Part shown: positions 28,111-36,160 of the stretch, piece by piece
How positions within the stretch are numbered: the first letter of the stretch is position 1
Layout of the letters: the number at the start of each line of letters is the position of its first letter
Assembly (NCBI RefSeq): GCF_022758235.1
Contig: NZ_JALEBG010000001.1
Coordinates: forward strand, 1,426,001-1,490,000
Reading direction: 5' to 3'
Origin: Pontibacter liquoris
GTDB lineage: Bacteria > Bacteroidota > Bacteroidia > Cytophagales > Hymenobacteraceae
DNA length: 64,000 nucleotides
Position numbers and translations under genes: made by a program
Notes under the pieces: generated by a model
What the model was told of the DNA's origin: nothing
Database searches by the model: none
Seen by the model: the letters and a program-made list of their open reading frames with translations, nothing else

Positions 28111-30066
28111 TTACAGAACACCGGCAACTGGAGTTTCTCTGGCGGGTGTAAGCCGTTTGCCAAGTATAGCCTCAAGGTCTTCTTTAAACACCACTTCTTT
28201 CTGTAACAGCAACTCGGCCAGCTTTATGAGCTGCTCCTGGTGGCGCGACAGCAGCTCTTTGGCTTTCAGGTAAGCCTCGTTGAGCAGCTTGATGACTTCG
28301 GCATCTATCATTTTACCGGTTTCCTCGCTATAGGGCTTCGAGAGTCGGGTGTCTTGCTGCCCGGTAGAGTCGTAAAAGCTGATGTTACCGATCTTCTTGT
28401 CGAAGCCATAGTAGGCCACCATCATATAAGCTTCTTTGGTGGCTTTCTCCAGGTCGTCCAGCGCGCCGGAGGTTATTTCGCCAAAGGTGATTTCTTCTGC
28501 GGCTCTGCCCGCCAGCATGGCGCTCAGGTGTTCTGTAAAGGCGGTGGCCGATTTCAGCTGCCGTTCTTCGGGCAGGTACCAGGCAGCGCCCAGGGCCTTG
28601 CCTCTCGGGATGATGGATACTTTGATCAGGGGATCTACATGCTTCAGCAGCCAACTCACCAGCGCATGGCCCGCTTCGTGGTAGGCAATGATCTTTTTCT
28701 CTTCCGGCGCAATGATGCGGCTCTTCCGTTCCAGTCCGGCCACAATCCTGTCCAGGGCGTCCATAAAATCCTGCCGGTTTATACTTTCCCGCTTTCTGCG
28801 GGCGGCAATCAGGGCCGCTTCGTTGCAGACGTTGGCAATGTCGGCGCCGGAGAAGCCGGGTGTCTGAGCTGCCAGGAAAGCCACATCCAGTGTGTCATCG
28901 GTTTTAAGCGGGCGCAGGTGCACCTTAAAGATCTCTTCCCGCTCGCGGATGTTGGGGAGCTCCAGGTAAATGTGCCTGTCAAAGCGGCCGGGGCGGAGCA
29001 GCGCCGGGTCCAGCAGGTCGGCCCGGTTGGTAGCGGCCAGCACAATCACGCCGCTGTTCGTTTCAAAGCCATCCATTTCGGTCAGCAACTGGTTCAATGT
29101 GCTTTCCCGTTCGTCATTCGAGCCCGAGTAAATCGTGTTCATGCCCCTGGACTGGCCAATGCTGTCTATTTCATCTATAAAAATGATGCAGGGCGCTTTA
29201 TCCTTGGCTTGCTTGAACAGGTCGCGCACCCGCGACGCGCCTACTCCCACAAACATCTCCACAAACTCCGATCCGGACATGGAAAAGAAAGGCACCTGGG
29301 CTTCGCCGGCCATGGCTTTGGCGAGCAAGGTTTTGCCTGTGCCCGGAGGACCCACCAGGATAACGCCCTTCGGGATCTTGGCGCCCAGTTTGGTGAAGGC
29401 CTCCGGGCTTCGGAGGAAATCCACCACCTCCTTTACCTCCATGGAAGCCTCTTCCAACCCCGCCACATCGGCAAAGGTAATCTTGCTTTTCCGGCCTTTA
29501 TCAAAGAGCATGGCCTTTGACTTTCCGAAACTGAAAATGGAAGTACCCCCGGCGCCTCCTGCACCAGCGCGCAGCAGGTAACGCCAGAAAAGCAGGAAAA
29601 GCAACAGCGGAAACAACCATACTAAAATTTTACTCAGCCAGTTCTCCCGCTTCACATACACCACGTCTATCTGCTGATCCAGCGGCGTGCCTTTCTGCGC
29701 TTCTTCCAGCTTCCGCTCAAAGGTTTCCACAGAGCCAATAGTTAACGTATACTGCGGCCCGGGCATGACTGCTTTGCTCTTACCAGGCTTCATTTCCTCG
29801 TTGAAAGGCGGAGTATCGGCAAAGGCTTCCTTGATGTAAATATCGGCTTCTTCGTTGTTGATGACCTCAATTTTAGCAATAGCCTTTTTGGGGAGCATGT
29901 CTTTTTCCACTTCCAGCCACGAGGTCGTTTTACGGGGAGCAATGTCTGCTTTATAGATCGTGAACAGCACAATAACCCCTATCAGCAGCAGGTAAGTCAG
30001 CAGTGTAGGTCCTGTTGCAGGGGGCGTACTGTTGGGCGTTTCTTTCTGAGAAGGAGTTGCAGCCAC
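28111..30066 (-). CDS. ftsH: ATP-dependent zinc metalloprotease FtsH
   Basis: The 651-aa membrane protease has TM1 at about 21-38, a periplasmic region to about 142, TM2 at about 145-166, an AAA domain with Walker A GPPGTGKT (239-246), Walker B IIFIDEI (294-300) and the arginine-finger region, and a peptidase domain with HEAGH (463-467). It degrades misfolded and short-lived membrane proteins as a hexamer. Its place directly upstream of mgtA is unusual and suggests a dedicated copy controlling Mg2+ transporter turnover. A housekeeping ftsH may exist elsewhere (inference). Confidence 0.93.
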   Translation of the reverse strand: MAATPSQKETPNSTPPATGPTLLTYLLLIGVIVLFTIYKADIAPRKTTSWLEVEKDMLPKKAIAKIEVINNEEADIYIKEAFADTPPFNEEMKPGKSKAVMPGPQYTLTIGSVETFERKLEEAQKGTPLDQQIDVVYVKRENWLSKILVWLFPLLLFLLFWRYLLRAGAGGAGGTSIFSFGKSKAMLFDKGRKSKITFADVAGLEEASMEVKEVVDFLRSPEAFTKLGAKIPKGVILVGPPGTGKTLLAKAMAGEAQVPFFSMSGSEFVEMFVGVGASRVRDLFKQAKDKAPCIIFIDEIDSIGQSRGMNTIYSGSNDERESTLNQLLTEMDGFETNSGVIVLAATNRADLLDPALLRPGRFDRHIYLELPNIREREEIFKVHLRPLKTDDTLDVAFLAAQTPGFSGADIANVCNEAALIAARRKRESINRQDFMDALDRIVAGLERKSRIIAPEEKKIIAYHEAGHALVSWLLKHVDPLIKVSIIPRGKALGAAWYLPEERQLKSATAFTEHLSAMLAGRAAEEITFGEITSGALDDLEKATKEAYMMVAYYGFDKKIGNISFYDSTGQQDTRLSKPYSEETGKMIDAEVIKLLNEAYLKAKELLSRHQEQLIKLAELLLQKEVVFKEDLEAILGKRLTPARETPVAGVL

Positions 30067-30239
30067 GAGAAGTTGTATAAACTTCCTCTTTTTTACTTAG
30101 AATAGTGCTGTTTGGATTTGTATTTACCTGTTTAAATAAAATTTATACTTGTGTGGCAGCGCCGGTCTCAACTGTGTGGCTTTGGGGCAGGGCGTAGAGT
30201 TTCCGCATCTGTTCGTCCTGATTGGGTATGAAGGGCGCA

Positions 30240-30261
30240 AGTGGCTTTTATAAAAGTCACT
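30240..30261. promoter_or_regulatory. 22-bp near-perfect palindrome between ftsH and the P1 peptidase gene
   Basis: AGTGGCTTTTA (30240-30250) faces TAAAAGTCACT (30251-30261), with one mismatched pair in eleven and no spacer. It lies in the divergent promoter region, about 175 bp from the ftsH start and 59 bp from the peptidase start. It is a candidate operator. Confidence 0.4.
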
Positions 30262-30319
30262 CATACTGCTGCATATTATCTCATTCCTGATATATTTACC
30301 GGGGCAACAAGGCACCTAC

Positions 30320-31456
30320 ATGAAACGACCTTTTATACTGCTGCTTATGGTGGGGATTACCTCGCTGGCTATGGGCCAGGAGCGCATGCGGGCCAGAGAC
30401 TATGGCCTGAAAGTGGGCGTGCTGCCCACAGGCAAGTATAATGCCATTACGGATGTGGCCGGCGTTGCCGTGGGCCATACGACCTTGGTCAAAGGCAAGG
30501 ATGTACGCACCGGCGTAACGGCGATTCTACCGCATGGCGGCAACATTTTCCAGGACAAAGTGCCCGCTGCCGTTTATGTCGGGAATGGGTTTGGGAAGCT
30601 GGCCGGCAGCACGCAGGTGCAGGAACTGGGCAACCTGGAAACGCCCATCGTGCTGACCAACACACTCAGTGTGGGCACTGCCCTGGAGGCGGTGGTTACG
30701 TATGTGCTGGACCAGGAAGGCAACGAGAAGGTACAGTCGGTGAATGCGGTAGTGGGAGAAACTAACGACAGCTATTTGAATGATATCCGGAGCAGGCCGG
30801 TCACGCAAAAGCATGTGCTGGCCGCCATCCGGCAGGCAAAAGGCGGCGTTGTGCCCGAAGGCAATGTGGGCGCCGGCACTGGGACGGTGTGTTTTGGTTT
30901 TAAGGGCGGCATTGGCACTTCGTCGCGTTTGCTGCCAGCCGAAGCGGGCGGCTATACGGTGGGCGTGCTGGTGCAGACAAATTTTGGCGGCGTGCTGCAA
31001 ATAGCCGGCGTGCCGGTGGGGCGGGAACTGGGCCAGTTTTACATGAGCGAGTATGCGCAAGATAAAGCTGACGGCTCCTGCATGATCGTGGTGGCCACAG
31101 ATGCCCCGGTAGATGCCCGCAATCTGGAACGCATGGCCAAACGCGCCATGATGGGGCTTGCCCGAACCGGCGGCATCGCCTCGAACGGCAGTGGGGATTA
31201 CGTGATCGCATTCTCCTCAAATGCAGGGCTGCGCATTCCTTACTATTCCGAAGAAAAAACACAAACCGTGCGGCTGCTGCGCAACGAGGAAATGTCGCCG
31301 CTGTTTATGGCCACTATCGAGGCTACCGAAGAAGCGATCCTGAACGCGCTGTTTAAGGCTGAAACAATGGAAGGAAAAGAGCAGCATAAAGCGTTAGCGC
31401 TGCCCCTGGATAAAGTATTGAACCTATTGGAAAAACATCATGCAATCAACCCCTGA
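30320..31456 (+). CDS. P1 family (DmpA-type) aminopeptidase, exported
   Basis: The 378-aa protein has a signal peptide (FILLLMVGITSLAMGQ) and the DmpA fold: NAITDVAGVAVGHTTL, GNGFGKLAG, LTNTLSVG, PEGNVGAGTGTVCFGFKGGIGTSSR. The self-cleavage site Gly252-Ser253 (ADGSCMIVVATDAP) releases Ser253 as nucleophile. The family includes L-aminopeptidase/D-Ala-esterase and beta-aminopeptidases. It would act in the periplasm on D- or beta-amino-acid peptides (inference). The last 17 bp overlap an aminotransferase gene, so the two are coupled. Confidence 0.9.
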   Translation: MKRPFILLLMVGITSLAMGQERMRARDYGLKVGVLPTGKYNAITDVAGVAVGHTTLVKGKDVRTGVTAILPHGGNIFQDKVPAAVYVGNGFGKLAGSTQVQELGNLETPIVLTNTLSVGTALEAVVTYVLDQEGNEKVQSVNAVVGETNDSYLNDIRSRPVTQKHVLAAIRQAKGGVVPEGNVGAGTGTVCFGFKGGIGTSSRLLPAEAGGYTVGVLVQTNFGGVLQIAGVPVGRELGQFYMSEYAQDKADGSCMIVVATDAPVDARNLERMAKRAMMGLARTGGIASNGSGDYVIAFSSNAGLRIPYYSEEKTQTVRLLRNEEMSPLFMATIEATEEAILNALFKAETMEGKEQHKALALPLDKVLNLLEKHHAINP

Positions 31457-32291
31457 TCTTTATGCCTATGTGTGTGGCGAGGTGCTGCCGCTGAAGAATG
31501 CCTTTCTGCATGTGAGCGACCTTGCCATACAGCGGGGCTACGGTATATTCGATTATTTTAAAGTGCAGCACGGGCAACCGGTGTTCCTGTCCGATTACCT
31601 GAGCCGCTTTCGTAAATCGGCCGAACTCATGGCCTTGCCTGTTCCATTGTCAGACCTCGAACTGCAGGCAGTTATCCGGGAGCTCATCCAGCGAAACGGT
31701 CTGGAACTTTCGGGCATGAAGATGATCCTCACCGGCGGCTATTCCGCCAACGGCTATGATATTGCCACTCCCAACCTGCTCCTTCTCCAGCAGCCACTTG
31801 CTTTGCCCAGCGTGGACGCGCAGGAACAAGGTATCCGGGTGATCACCCACGAATTTATGCGGGAAATTCCACAGGCCAAAACCATCAACTATACCATGGG
31901 CATCCGGCTGAACAGGCAGCTGCAGGAGCAGGGCGCAGCCGACGTGCTTTACCACCAGCAGGGTGTGGTTTCGGAGTTTCCACGGTCCAACCTGCTTATC
32001 GTAAAGCAGGACGGCACGGTTTGCACGCCTGCTGATAATGTGTTGCTGGGCATTACACGCAAAAACGTGCTGGCGCTGGCCCGCAAAAAGTATCCTGTAG
32101 CAGAGGGTGTGGTTACCCTGGAGGATGTTTACCAGGCAAAGGAAGTGTTCATGACCAGCACCACCAAAAGGGTGCTCCCCATTGTGCAGGTAGACGATCA
32201 AGTGATCGGAACGGGCAGGCCCGGCGACGTAGCCCGCGGGTTGCTAAACGAACTGATCGCCCTGGAAGCGAAAGAAGCCGCCGCTGTTTAA
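31440..32291 (+). CDS. PLP-dependent aminotransferase class IV
   Basis: The 283-aa class IV enzyme is related to D-amino-acid transaminase, branched-chain aminotransferase and aminodeoxychorismate lyase. AIQRGYGIFDYFKV is the family start motif, Lys147 in QAKTINYTMGIRL fits the PLP lysine, and SEFPRSNLLIVKQDG binds the cofactor phosphate. It starts within the end of the DmpA-like gene (ATG at 31440), suggesting the two act on one pathway, perhaps D-amino acids released by the peptidase (inference). Substrate class cannot be fixed from sequence. The gene is followed by the hexamer array. Confidence 0.86.
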   Translation: MQSTPDLYAYVCGEVLPLKNAFLHVSDLAIQRGYGIFDYFKVQHGQPVFLSDYLSRFRKSAELMALPVPLSDLELQAVIRELIQRNGLELSGMKMILTGGYSANGYDIATPNLLLLQQPLALPSVDAQEQGIRVITHEFMREIPQAKTINYTMGIRLNRQLQEQGAADVLYHQQGVVSEFPRSNLLIVKQDGTVCTPADNVLLGITRKNVLALARKKYPVAEGVVTLEDVYQAKEVFMTSTTKRVLPIVQVDDQVIGTGRPGDVARGLLNELIALEAKEAAAV

Positions 32292-32331
32292 GCAGGGTTT
32301 TCCCAGCAGGTGCCTTTTAAGGCCGGTTGCA

Positions 32332-32425
32332 AAGTATAAGTATAAGTATAAGTATAAGTATAAGTATAAGTATAAGTATAAGTATAAGTATAAGTATAAG
32401 TATAAGTATAAGTATAAGTATAAGT
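32332..32425. repeat. perfect (AAGTAT)n hexanucleotide tandem array, about 15.7 copies
   Basis: The 94-bp run of uninterrupted AAGTAT units begins 41 bases after the aminotransferase stop and ends 21 bases before the stop of the convergent gene. The unit is the core of the AAGTATA heptamer scattered through the window. A 6-bp unit keeps frame but the array is intergenic, so length change would affect transcript ends rather than coding. Perfection over 94 bp implies recent expansion or active upkeep. Confidence 0.97.
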
Positions 32426-32445
32426 GGCTGGCTTATGTATAGCGC

Positions 32446-32871
32446 TTATTCTTCTATCCACTCCACGGCCTCGCGGTAGGTCTTAAACTGCTGCACTTCT
32501 ATGGCAGTATTGAGCAACACCGCCGACTTATCCGCCAGGGCCATAAAAGTGGCGATGTTTTCTTCGTCGGTGGTGATGCGGGCCAGCTTTTTGAGGGGAG
32601 AGGCAGCGGCAATTGGTACCAGTTCCTGCAGTAAATGCAGCAGGTCCTCCTCCGATACTTTCGCCAGGTGATTGGTGTCCTGAATCCAATACCTAATGGT
32701 TTTCTCCCGCAGATAGTAGGCAAAGATGCGGGCAGCCTCCCGGTATTCTTTACTACTGGGCTTGCGCAACCATTCGGAGTACATTAGCCCCATGGCCTCA
32801 TCAATGATCAGGTGCAGGTAGTCGTTTTGGAACTCCGGCATACTTTCCAATAGTGAATTCTGTCTTTGCAT
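32446..32871 (-). CDS. STAS/SpoIIAA-like hypothetical protein
   Basis: The 141-aa soluble protein starts MQRQNSLLESMPEFQNDYLHL and resembles the STAS/SpoIIAA-like proteins common in Cytophagales (a strand pattern around YLHLIIDEAMGLMYSEW, YWIQDTNHLAKVS, and a C-terminal STAFTYREAVEWIEE-like helix, here KTYREAVEWIEE). These are suspected lipid- or partner-binding domains. The frame extends upstream to 32964 (31 more residues, MLERIVNQVLDAVPG...), so that start is possible. I prefer 32871 on family length. It converges on the hexamer array. Confidence 0.6.
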   Translation of the reverse strand: MQRQNSLLESMPEFQNDYLHLIIDEAMGLMYSEWLRKPSSKEYREAARIFAYYLREKTIRYWIQDTNHLAKVSEEDLLHLLQELVPIAAASPLKKLARITTDEENIATFMALADKSAVLLNTAIEVQQFKTYREAVEWIEE

Positions 32872-33087
32872 GGGAGAGCGTTTTCGGATCATCAACAAAC
32901 CAGGCCGGATAATGTTAAGGCCAGGTACGGCATCTAATACCTGATTTACAATCCTCTCAAGCAAGCATTACTATCTGGCTGCACTTAATAACAGTTGGGC
33001 ACCTTGTATACGTTTTCGCGCGCCAGTAGCGACAGTTTTGGGCACATTATTTCTACAGCCGGAACCAGGCTGGAAGCGGCTGCAGCG

Positions 33088-33151
33088 CCTGTTTGTTCCC
33101 GGAAGGCGCTTAAGTAGCAAAGCAAGTGGGAACAAACAGGTTATTTGCTAC
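33088..33151. repeat. two interlocked inverted repeats after cutC
   Basis: CCTGTTTGTTCCC (33088-33100) is exactly complementary to 33128-33140 (27-nt loop). GTAGCAAA (33114-33121) is exactly complementary to 33144-33151, whose last bases are the end of cutC. The two hairpins overlap, so only one can form at a time. No U-run follows. Confidence 0.6.
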
Positions 33152-33900
33152 ACGCTGACGGCAGCCTGGCGGAGGCAGCTTACTCTGGCTGCATCGGCAG
33201 CCAGCAGTTCATATTCGCTCAGCTCCTGTGTGCCGGACATGGAAACATCCGCTCTGCGGAAAATCATGGCGCTTTCGGACCTGCTTCGGGCAGATGTATG
33301 AATTTCTGTTACCCCTGTGTTGCTAACGATCTCCCGGATATTCTGCTCGTTTACGCCTCCGCCTGGCATGATCACCAGCTGGTCGCCGGCTCTGCGGACG
33401 AGCTCCGCAATCAGAGGAGTTCCTTCAAAGGCCGTTGCTTTTTGTCCTGAGGTTAGTAAACGGGGTATTTTCAGAGCCAGCAGGTCATCCAGGGCTTTGT
33501 AAGGATCAGCAGCCAGGTCGAAGGCCCGGTGAAAGGTTACGCTCATCGGCGCGGCAAGCGCCACCAGTTCCTGCATGCGCGGCATGTCGATGTGGCCGTC
33601 TGCCTGCAAAATGCCGGTCACCACGCCGTCTGCTCCCAGTTGCCTGGCTACCCGGATGTCCTGTTTCATGATCTCAAACTCAAGATCCGTATACAGAAAG
33701 TCTCCTCTTCGGGGGCGGATGAGCACGTGTAGCCCGATCGTTATACTTTGGCGGGTAAGCGCAATCAGGCCGGCAGAGGGTGTCGTGCCGCCCTCCACCA
33801 GGCCGGCACAAAGCTCCACGCGCCTAGCACCTCCCTGCTGGGCAGCTACTGCCGCCTGGGCAGCATCAACACAGATTTCGATTAATACTTGCTCCGGCAT
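33148..33900 (-). CDS. cutC: CutC family protein
   Basis: The 250-aa TIM-barrel protein of the CutC family has LIEICVDAAQAAVAAQQGGARRVELC, LIRPRRGDFLYTDLEFEIM, VTFHRAFD, LLTSGQ and MPGGGVNEQNI. CutC was named for copper tolerance, but a copper role is doubtful for most members. It starts 3 bases after the stop of the glycosylasparaginase gene, so both lie in one operon, which points to sugar or glycoconjugate metabolism (inference). The C-terminal tail past the barrel is short. Confidence 0.9.
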   Translation of the reverse strand: MPEQVLIEICVDAAQAAVAAQQGGARRVELCAGLVEGGTTPSAGLIALTRQSITIGLHVLIRPRRGDFLYTDLEFEIMKQDIRVARQLGADGVVTGILQADGHIDMPRMQELVALAAPMSVTFHRAFDLAADPYKALDDLLALKIPRLLTSGQKATAFEGTPLIAELVRRAGDQLVIMPGGGVNEQNIREIVSNTGVTEIHTSARSRSESAMIFRRADVSMSGTQELSEYELLAADAARVSCLRQAAVSV

Positions 33901-33903
33901 ACG

Positions 33904-34878
33904 TTACATGCTGCTTTTGGCGTCGATAAGTTTGTTCACCCGCTTGTCGCGCACCGCATAGTTAAAGCCTTTCTGGATACAGTAACCGCCATACTCGCCT
34001 TGTTTGTTCAGGGCAATAAAGCCGACCTGCAGGTCCTTGACATTCTTTTGCTTCGAAACGATGCGTTCAACTGCCAGCCGGCAGGCTTTCTCGGGGGCGT
34101 GGCCCTGTCGCATGAGCTCTACAACCAGGTGGCTGCCCACCATGCGCACCACAGCTTCACCAAGCCCGGTGGCCGTTGCGCCACCCACTTCGTTGTCGAC
34201 AAACAAACCGGCCCCGATGATGGGTGAGTCGCCCACGCGGCCGTGCATTTTGTAAGCAGCGCCGCTGGTGGTGCAGGCGCCGGCCAGGTTGCCATGGGCA
34301 TCCAGCGCCAGCATCCCGATGGTGTCATGGTTTTCGATGTTGATGACCGGCTTATACTTTGATTCCTTCAGCCAGTTCTGCCAGTCTTTTTCAGATTCCG
34401 GGGTAAGCAGGTTCTCTTTCTCAAACCCCTGAGCAAGGGCAAACTGCAGCGCGCCTTCGCCTACGAGCATCACGTGAGGCGTCTCTTCCATTACCTTGCG
34501 GGCCACCGAAATAGGGTGCTTGATGTGTTCCAGAAAAGCGACCGAGCCGCAGTTCCCTTCTTTGTCCATTATGCAGGCATCCAGCGTAACGTGTCCCTCG
34601 CGGTCAGGATAGCCGCCGTAGCCTACGGTGCGTACCTTGGGGTCTGCCTCCGGAATCCGGACACCGGCCTCCACTGCATCCAAGGCGTGGCCCTGTGCTG
34701 CCAGCACCTGCCAGGCGGCATCGTTGGCGGGCATGCCATGGTCCCAGGTAGAGATCACGATGGGCTGGTTGGATTTGCCTTTGAAGCTGCTGGCAAATGC
34801 CTGGCCGATCGGATAAAGACCACTTAAGGCGGTGGTGCCCAGGGCGGATAATTTAAGGAACCTGCGTCTGCTATTCAT
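33904..34878 (-). CDS. N4-(beta-N-acetylglucosaminyl)-L-asparaginase (glycosylasparaginase)
   Basis: The 324-aa Ntn-hydrolase has a Tat signal (SRRRFLK at 3-9, then a hydrophobic stretch) and a body typical of glycosylasparaginase: WDHGMPANDAAW, LDAVEAGV, GYGGYPDREGHVTLDACIMD. The self-cleavage site is Asp185-Thr186 (NHDTIGML) with Thr186 as nucleophile, followed by GDSPIIGAGLFVDN and ATATGLGEAVVR. It cleaves the GlcNAc-Asn bond left from N-glycoproteins, in the periplasm after folded export. It is the first gene of an operon with cutC. Three TATACTT motifs stand directly before the start. Confidence 0.92.
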   Translation of the reverse strand: MNSRRRFLKLSALGTTALSGLYPIGQAFASSFKGKSNQPIVISTWDHGMPANDAAWQVLAAQGHALDAVEAGVRIPEADPKVRTVGYGGYPDREGHVTLDACIMDKEGNCGSVAFLEHIKHPISVARKVMEETPHVMLVGEGALQFALAQGFEKENLLTPESEKDWQNWLKESKYKPVINIENHDTIGMLALDAHGNLAGACTTSGAAYKMHGRVGDSPIIGAGLFVDNEVGGATATGLGEAVVRMVGSHLVVELMRQGHAPEKACRLAVERIVSKQKNVKDLQVGFIALNKQGEYGGYCIQKGFNYAVRDKRVNKLIDAKSSM

Positions 34879-34883
34879 GAATT

Positions 34884-34923
34884 TATACTTAGTTTATACT
34901 TTGTTGATGCTTGGTTTATACTT
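34884..34923. repeat. three TATACTT motifs spaced 11 and 22 bp
   Basis: Copies at 34884-34890, 34895-34901 and 34917-34923 all face the same way, directly upstream of the glycosylasparaginase start (34878). Their spacings of 11 and 22 bp put them on one face of the DNA helix. Confidence 0.7.
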
Positions 34924-35016
34924 GTCTGAAAAAATAAGAAGCTGGACCGGCCGCACTTCCTGCCGCCATCACAGGAGTTTATACCTGCAGCGGAGCAGTA
35001 TGCGGCCCTACATCGC

Positions 35017-35943
35017 TCACAGGTCCGCGACGGATGCTGTTCCCCATAAGTTGGCTGGGTATACCCCCGCCTGGATCAGGTTTGCCAGGTTCCGGATAAC
35101 TTCGGTTTTGTCTTCCGGATAGGTAACCCCGAACCATTTTTCAGGTGTGGGCAGCACTTTTACGCGCGCATCGCCTGCCTGTATCAGCGCATTCACCACT
35201 TTCGGCAGGTAAAGCTCTGCTTTGGGGTTGTCGCTGTTCTCTTGCAGAAATGTTTCGAGATGCTGGGTTAAATAAGGGAACAGCGTGGGTTTAAAGGCCA
35301 TCAGGTTCATCGATACAATCTCATCGCCCTGCAGGCGAATTGGCGTGCTGCCGGGGTCCTGCACCATAATACCAGTAGGTGTCCGGGCAATATGGGTATA
35401 CTCGGATAAAGCCGTCAGGTAACCAGCCTCGTCCAGGGCGCAGATGCCCCTGGAAACCGGGCCGTTCTCCGACAGGGTATTCGCCAGTTGGTAACCGGCC
35501 AGAGCATATTCATGCTCATTTTTATTTTTCAGCAGGAAATCAGCGGCTAGCTGGAAAGATTCATAGCCGTAAAAATCATCGCCATTTAGCACGGCAAAAG
35601 GCTCCTGCACTTTCGGGGCCGCTACCCACACGGCATGGCCCGTTCCCCAGGGCTTCAGCCGGTTTGGGGGTACAGAATAGCCCGGCGGCAGTACGTCCAG
35701 CTCCTGAAAAACATAGGTAACAGGCAGATTGGCGGGGAGCCGGTGAAGCAGTCCTTTTTTAAATTCCGCTTCCATCGCTTCCCTGATCACGAGAATAACC
35801 TTGCCGAACCCAGCTCTTAACGCGTCATAAACCGAGTAGTCGATAATGGTCTCTCCGTTCGGGCCAAAGGGCTCCAGTTGCTTTAAGCCGCCATAGCGGG
35901 TGGCCATTCCGGCAGCCAGAATAAGTAAGCTGGGTTTTTGCAT
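35017..35943 (-). CDS. sugar-phosphate nucleotidyltransferase family protein
   Basis: The 308-aa protein has the nucleotidyltransferase start LLILAAGMATRYGGLKQLEPFGPNGETIIDYSVYDA and the metal-binding FAVLNGDDFYGYESF. The family makes NDP-sugars from NTP and a sugar 1-phosphate. The long insert (ELDVLPPGYSVPPNRLKPWGTGHAVW) is usual for the Bacteroidota branch. It is solitary on the minus strand, and the sugar is unknown. Confidence 0.85.
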   Translation of the reverse strand: MQKPSLLILAAGMATRYGGLKQLEPFGPNGETIIDYSVYDALRAGFGKVILVIREAMEAEFKKGLLHRLPANLPVTYVFQELDVLPPGYSVPPNRLKPWGTGHAVWVAAPKVQEPFAVLNGDDFYGYESFQLAADFLLKNKNEHEYALAGYQLANTLSENGPVSRGICALDEAGYLTALSEYTHIARTPTGIMVQDPGSTPIRLQGDEIVSMNLMAFKPTLFPYLTQHLETFLQENSDNPKAELYLPKVVNALIQAGDARVKVLPTPEKWFGVTYPEDKTEVIRNLANLIQAGVYPANLWGTASVADL

Positions 35944-36160
35944 ATACCGATGTTTCTTGGGTTCAGGTATTGTTATTGGCGCTTAAGGTAGCAAAGATAA
36001 TCTGCCAGGGCAATTTATTACATGCCGTTGCGGGAGATTTGTACCTTATCAGCCAAATGGAAAGGAGAAGTTCGGGATGGTAGATGGCTACTTTTCAAGC
36101 CAGAAGATACGATTTTATACTTGCCCGATGGGGTATGCTTCGCAAGGGGAAGTATACCCG

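Noticed and set aside
32332..32425. Possible CRISPR array or coding repeat
   Set aside because: The unit is only 6 bp with no spacers, and both flanking genes end before the array. It is a simple tandem repeat.
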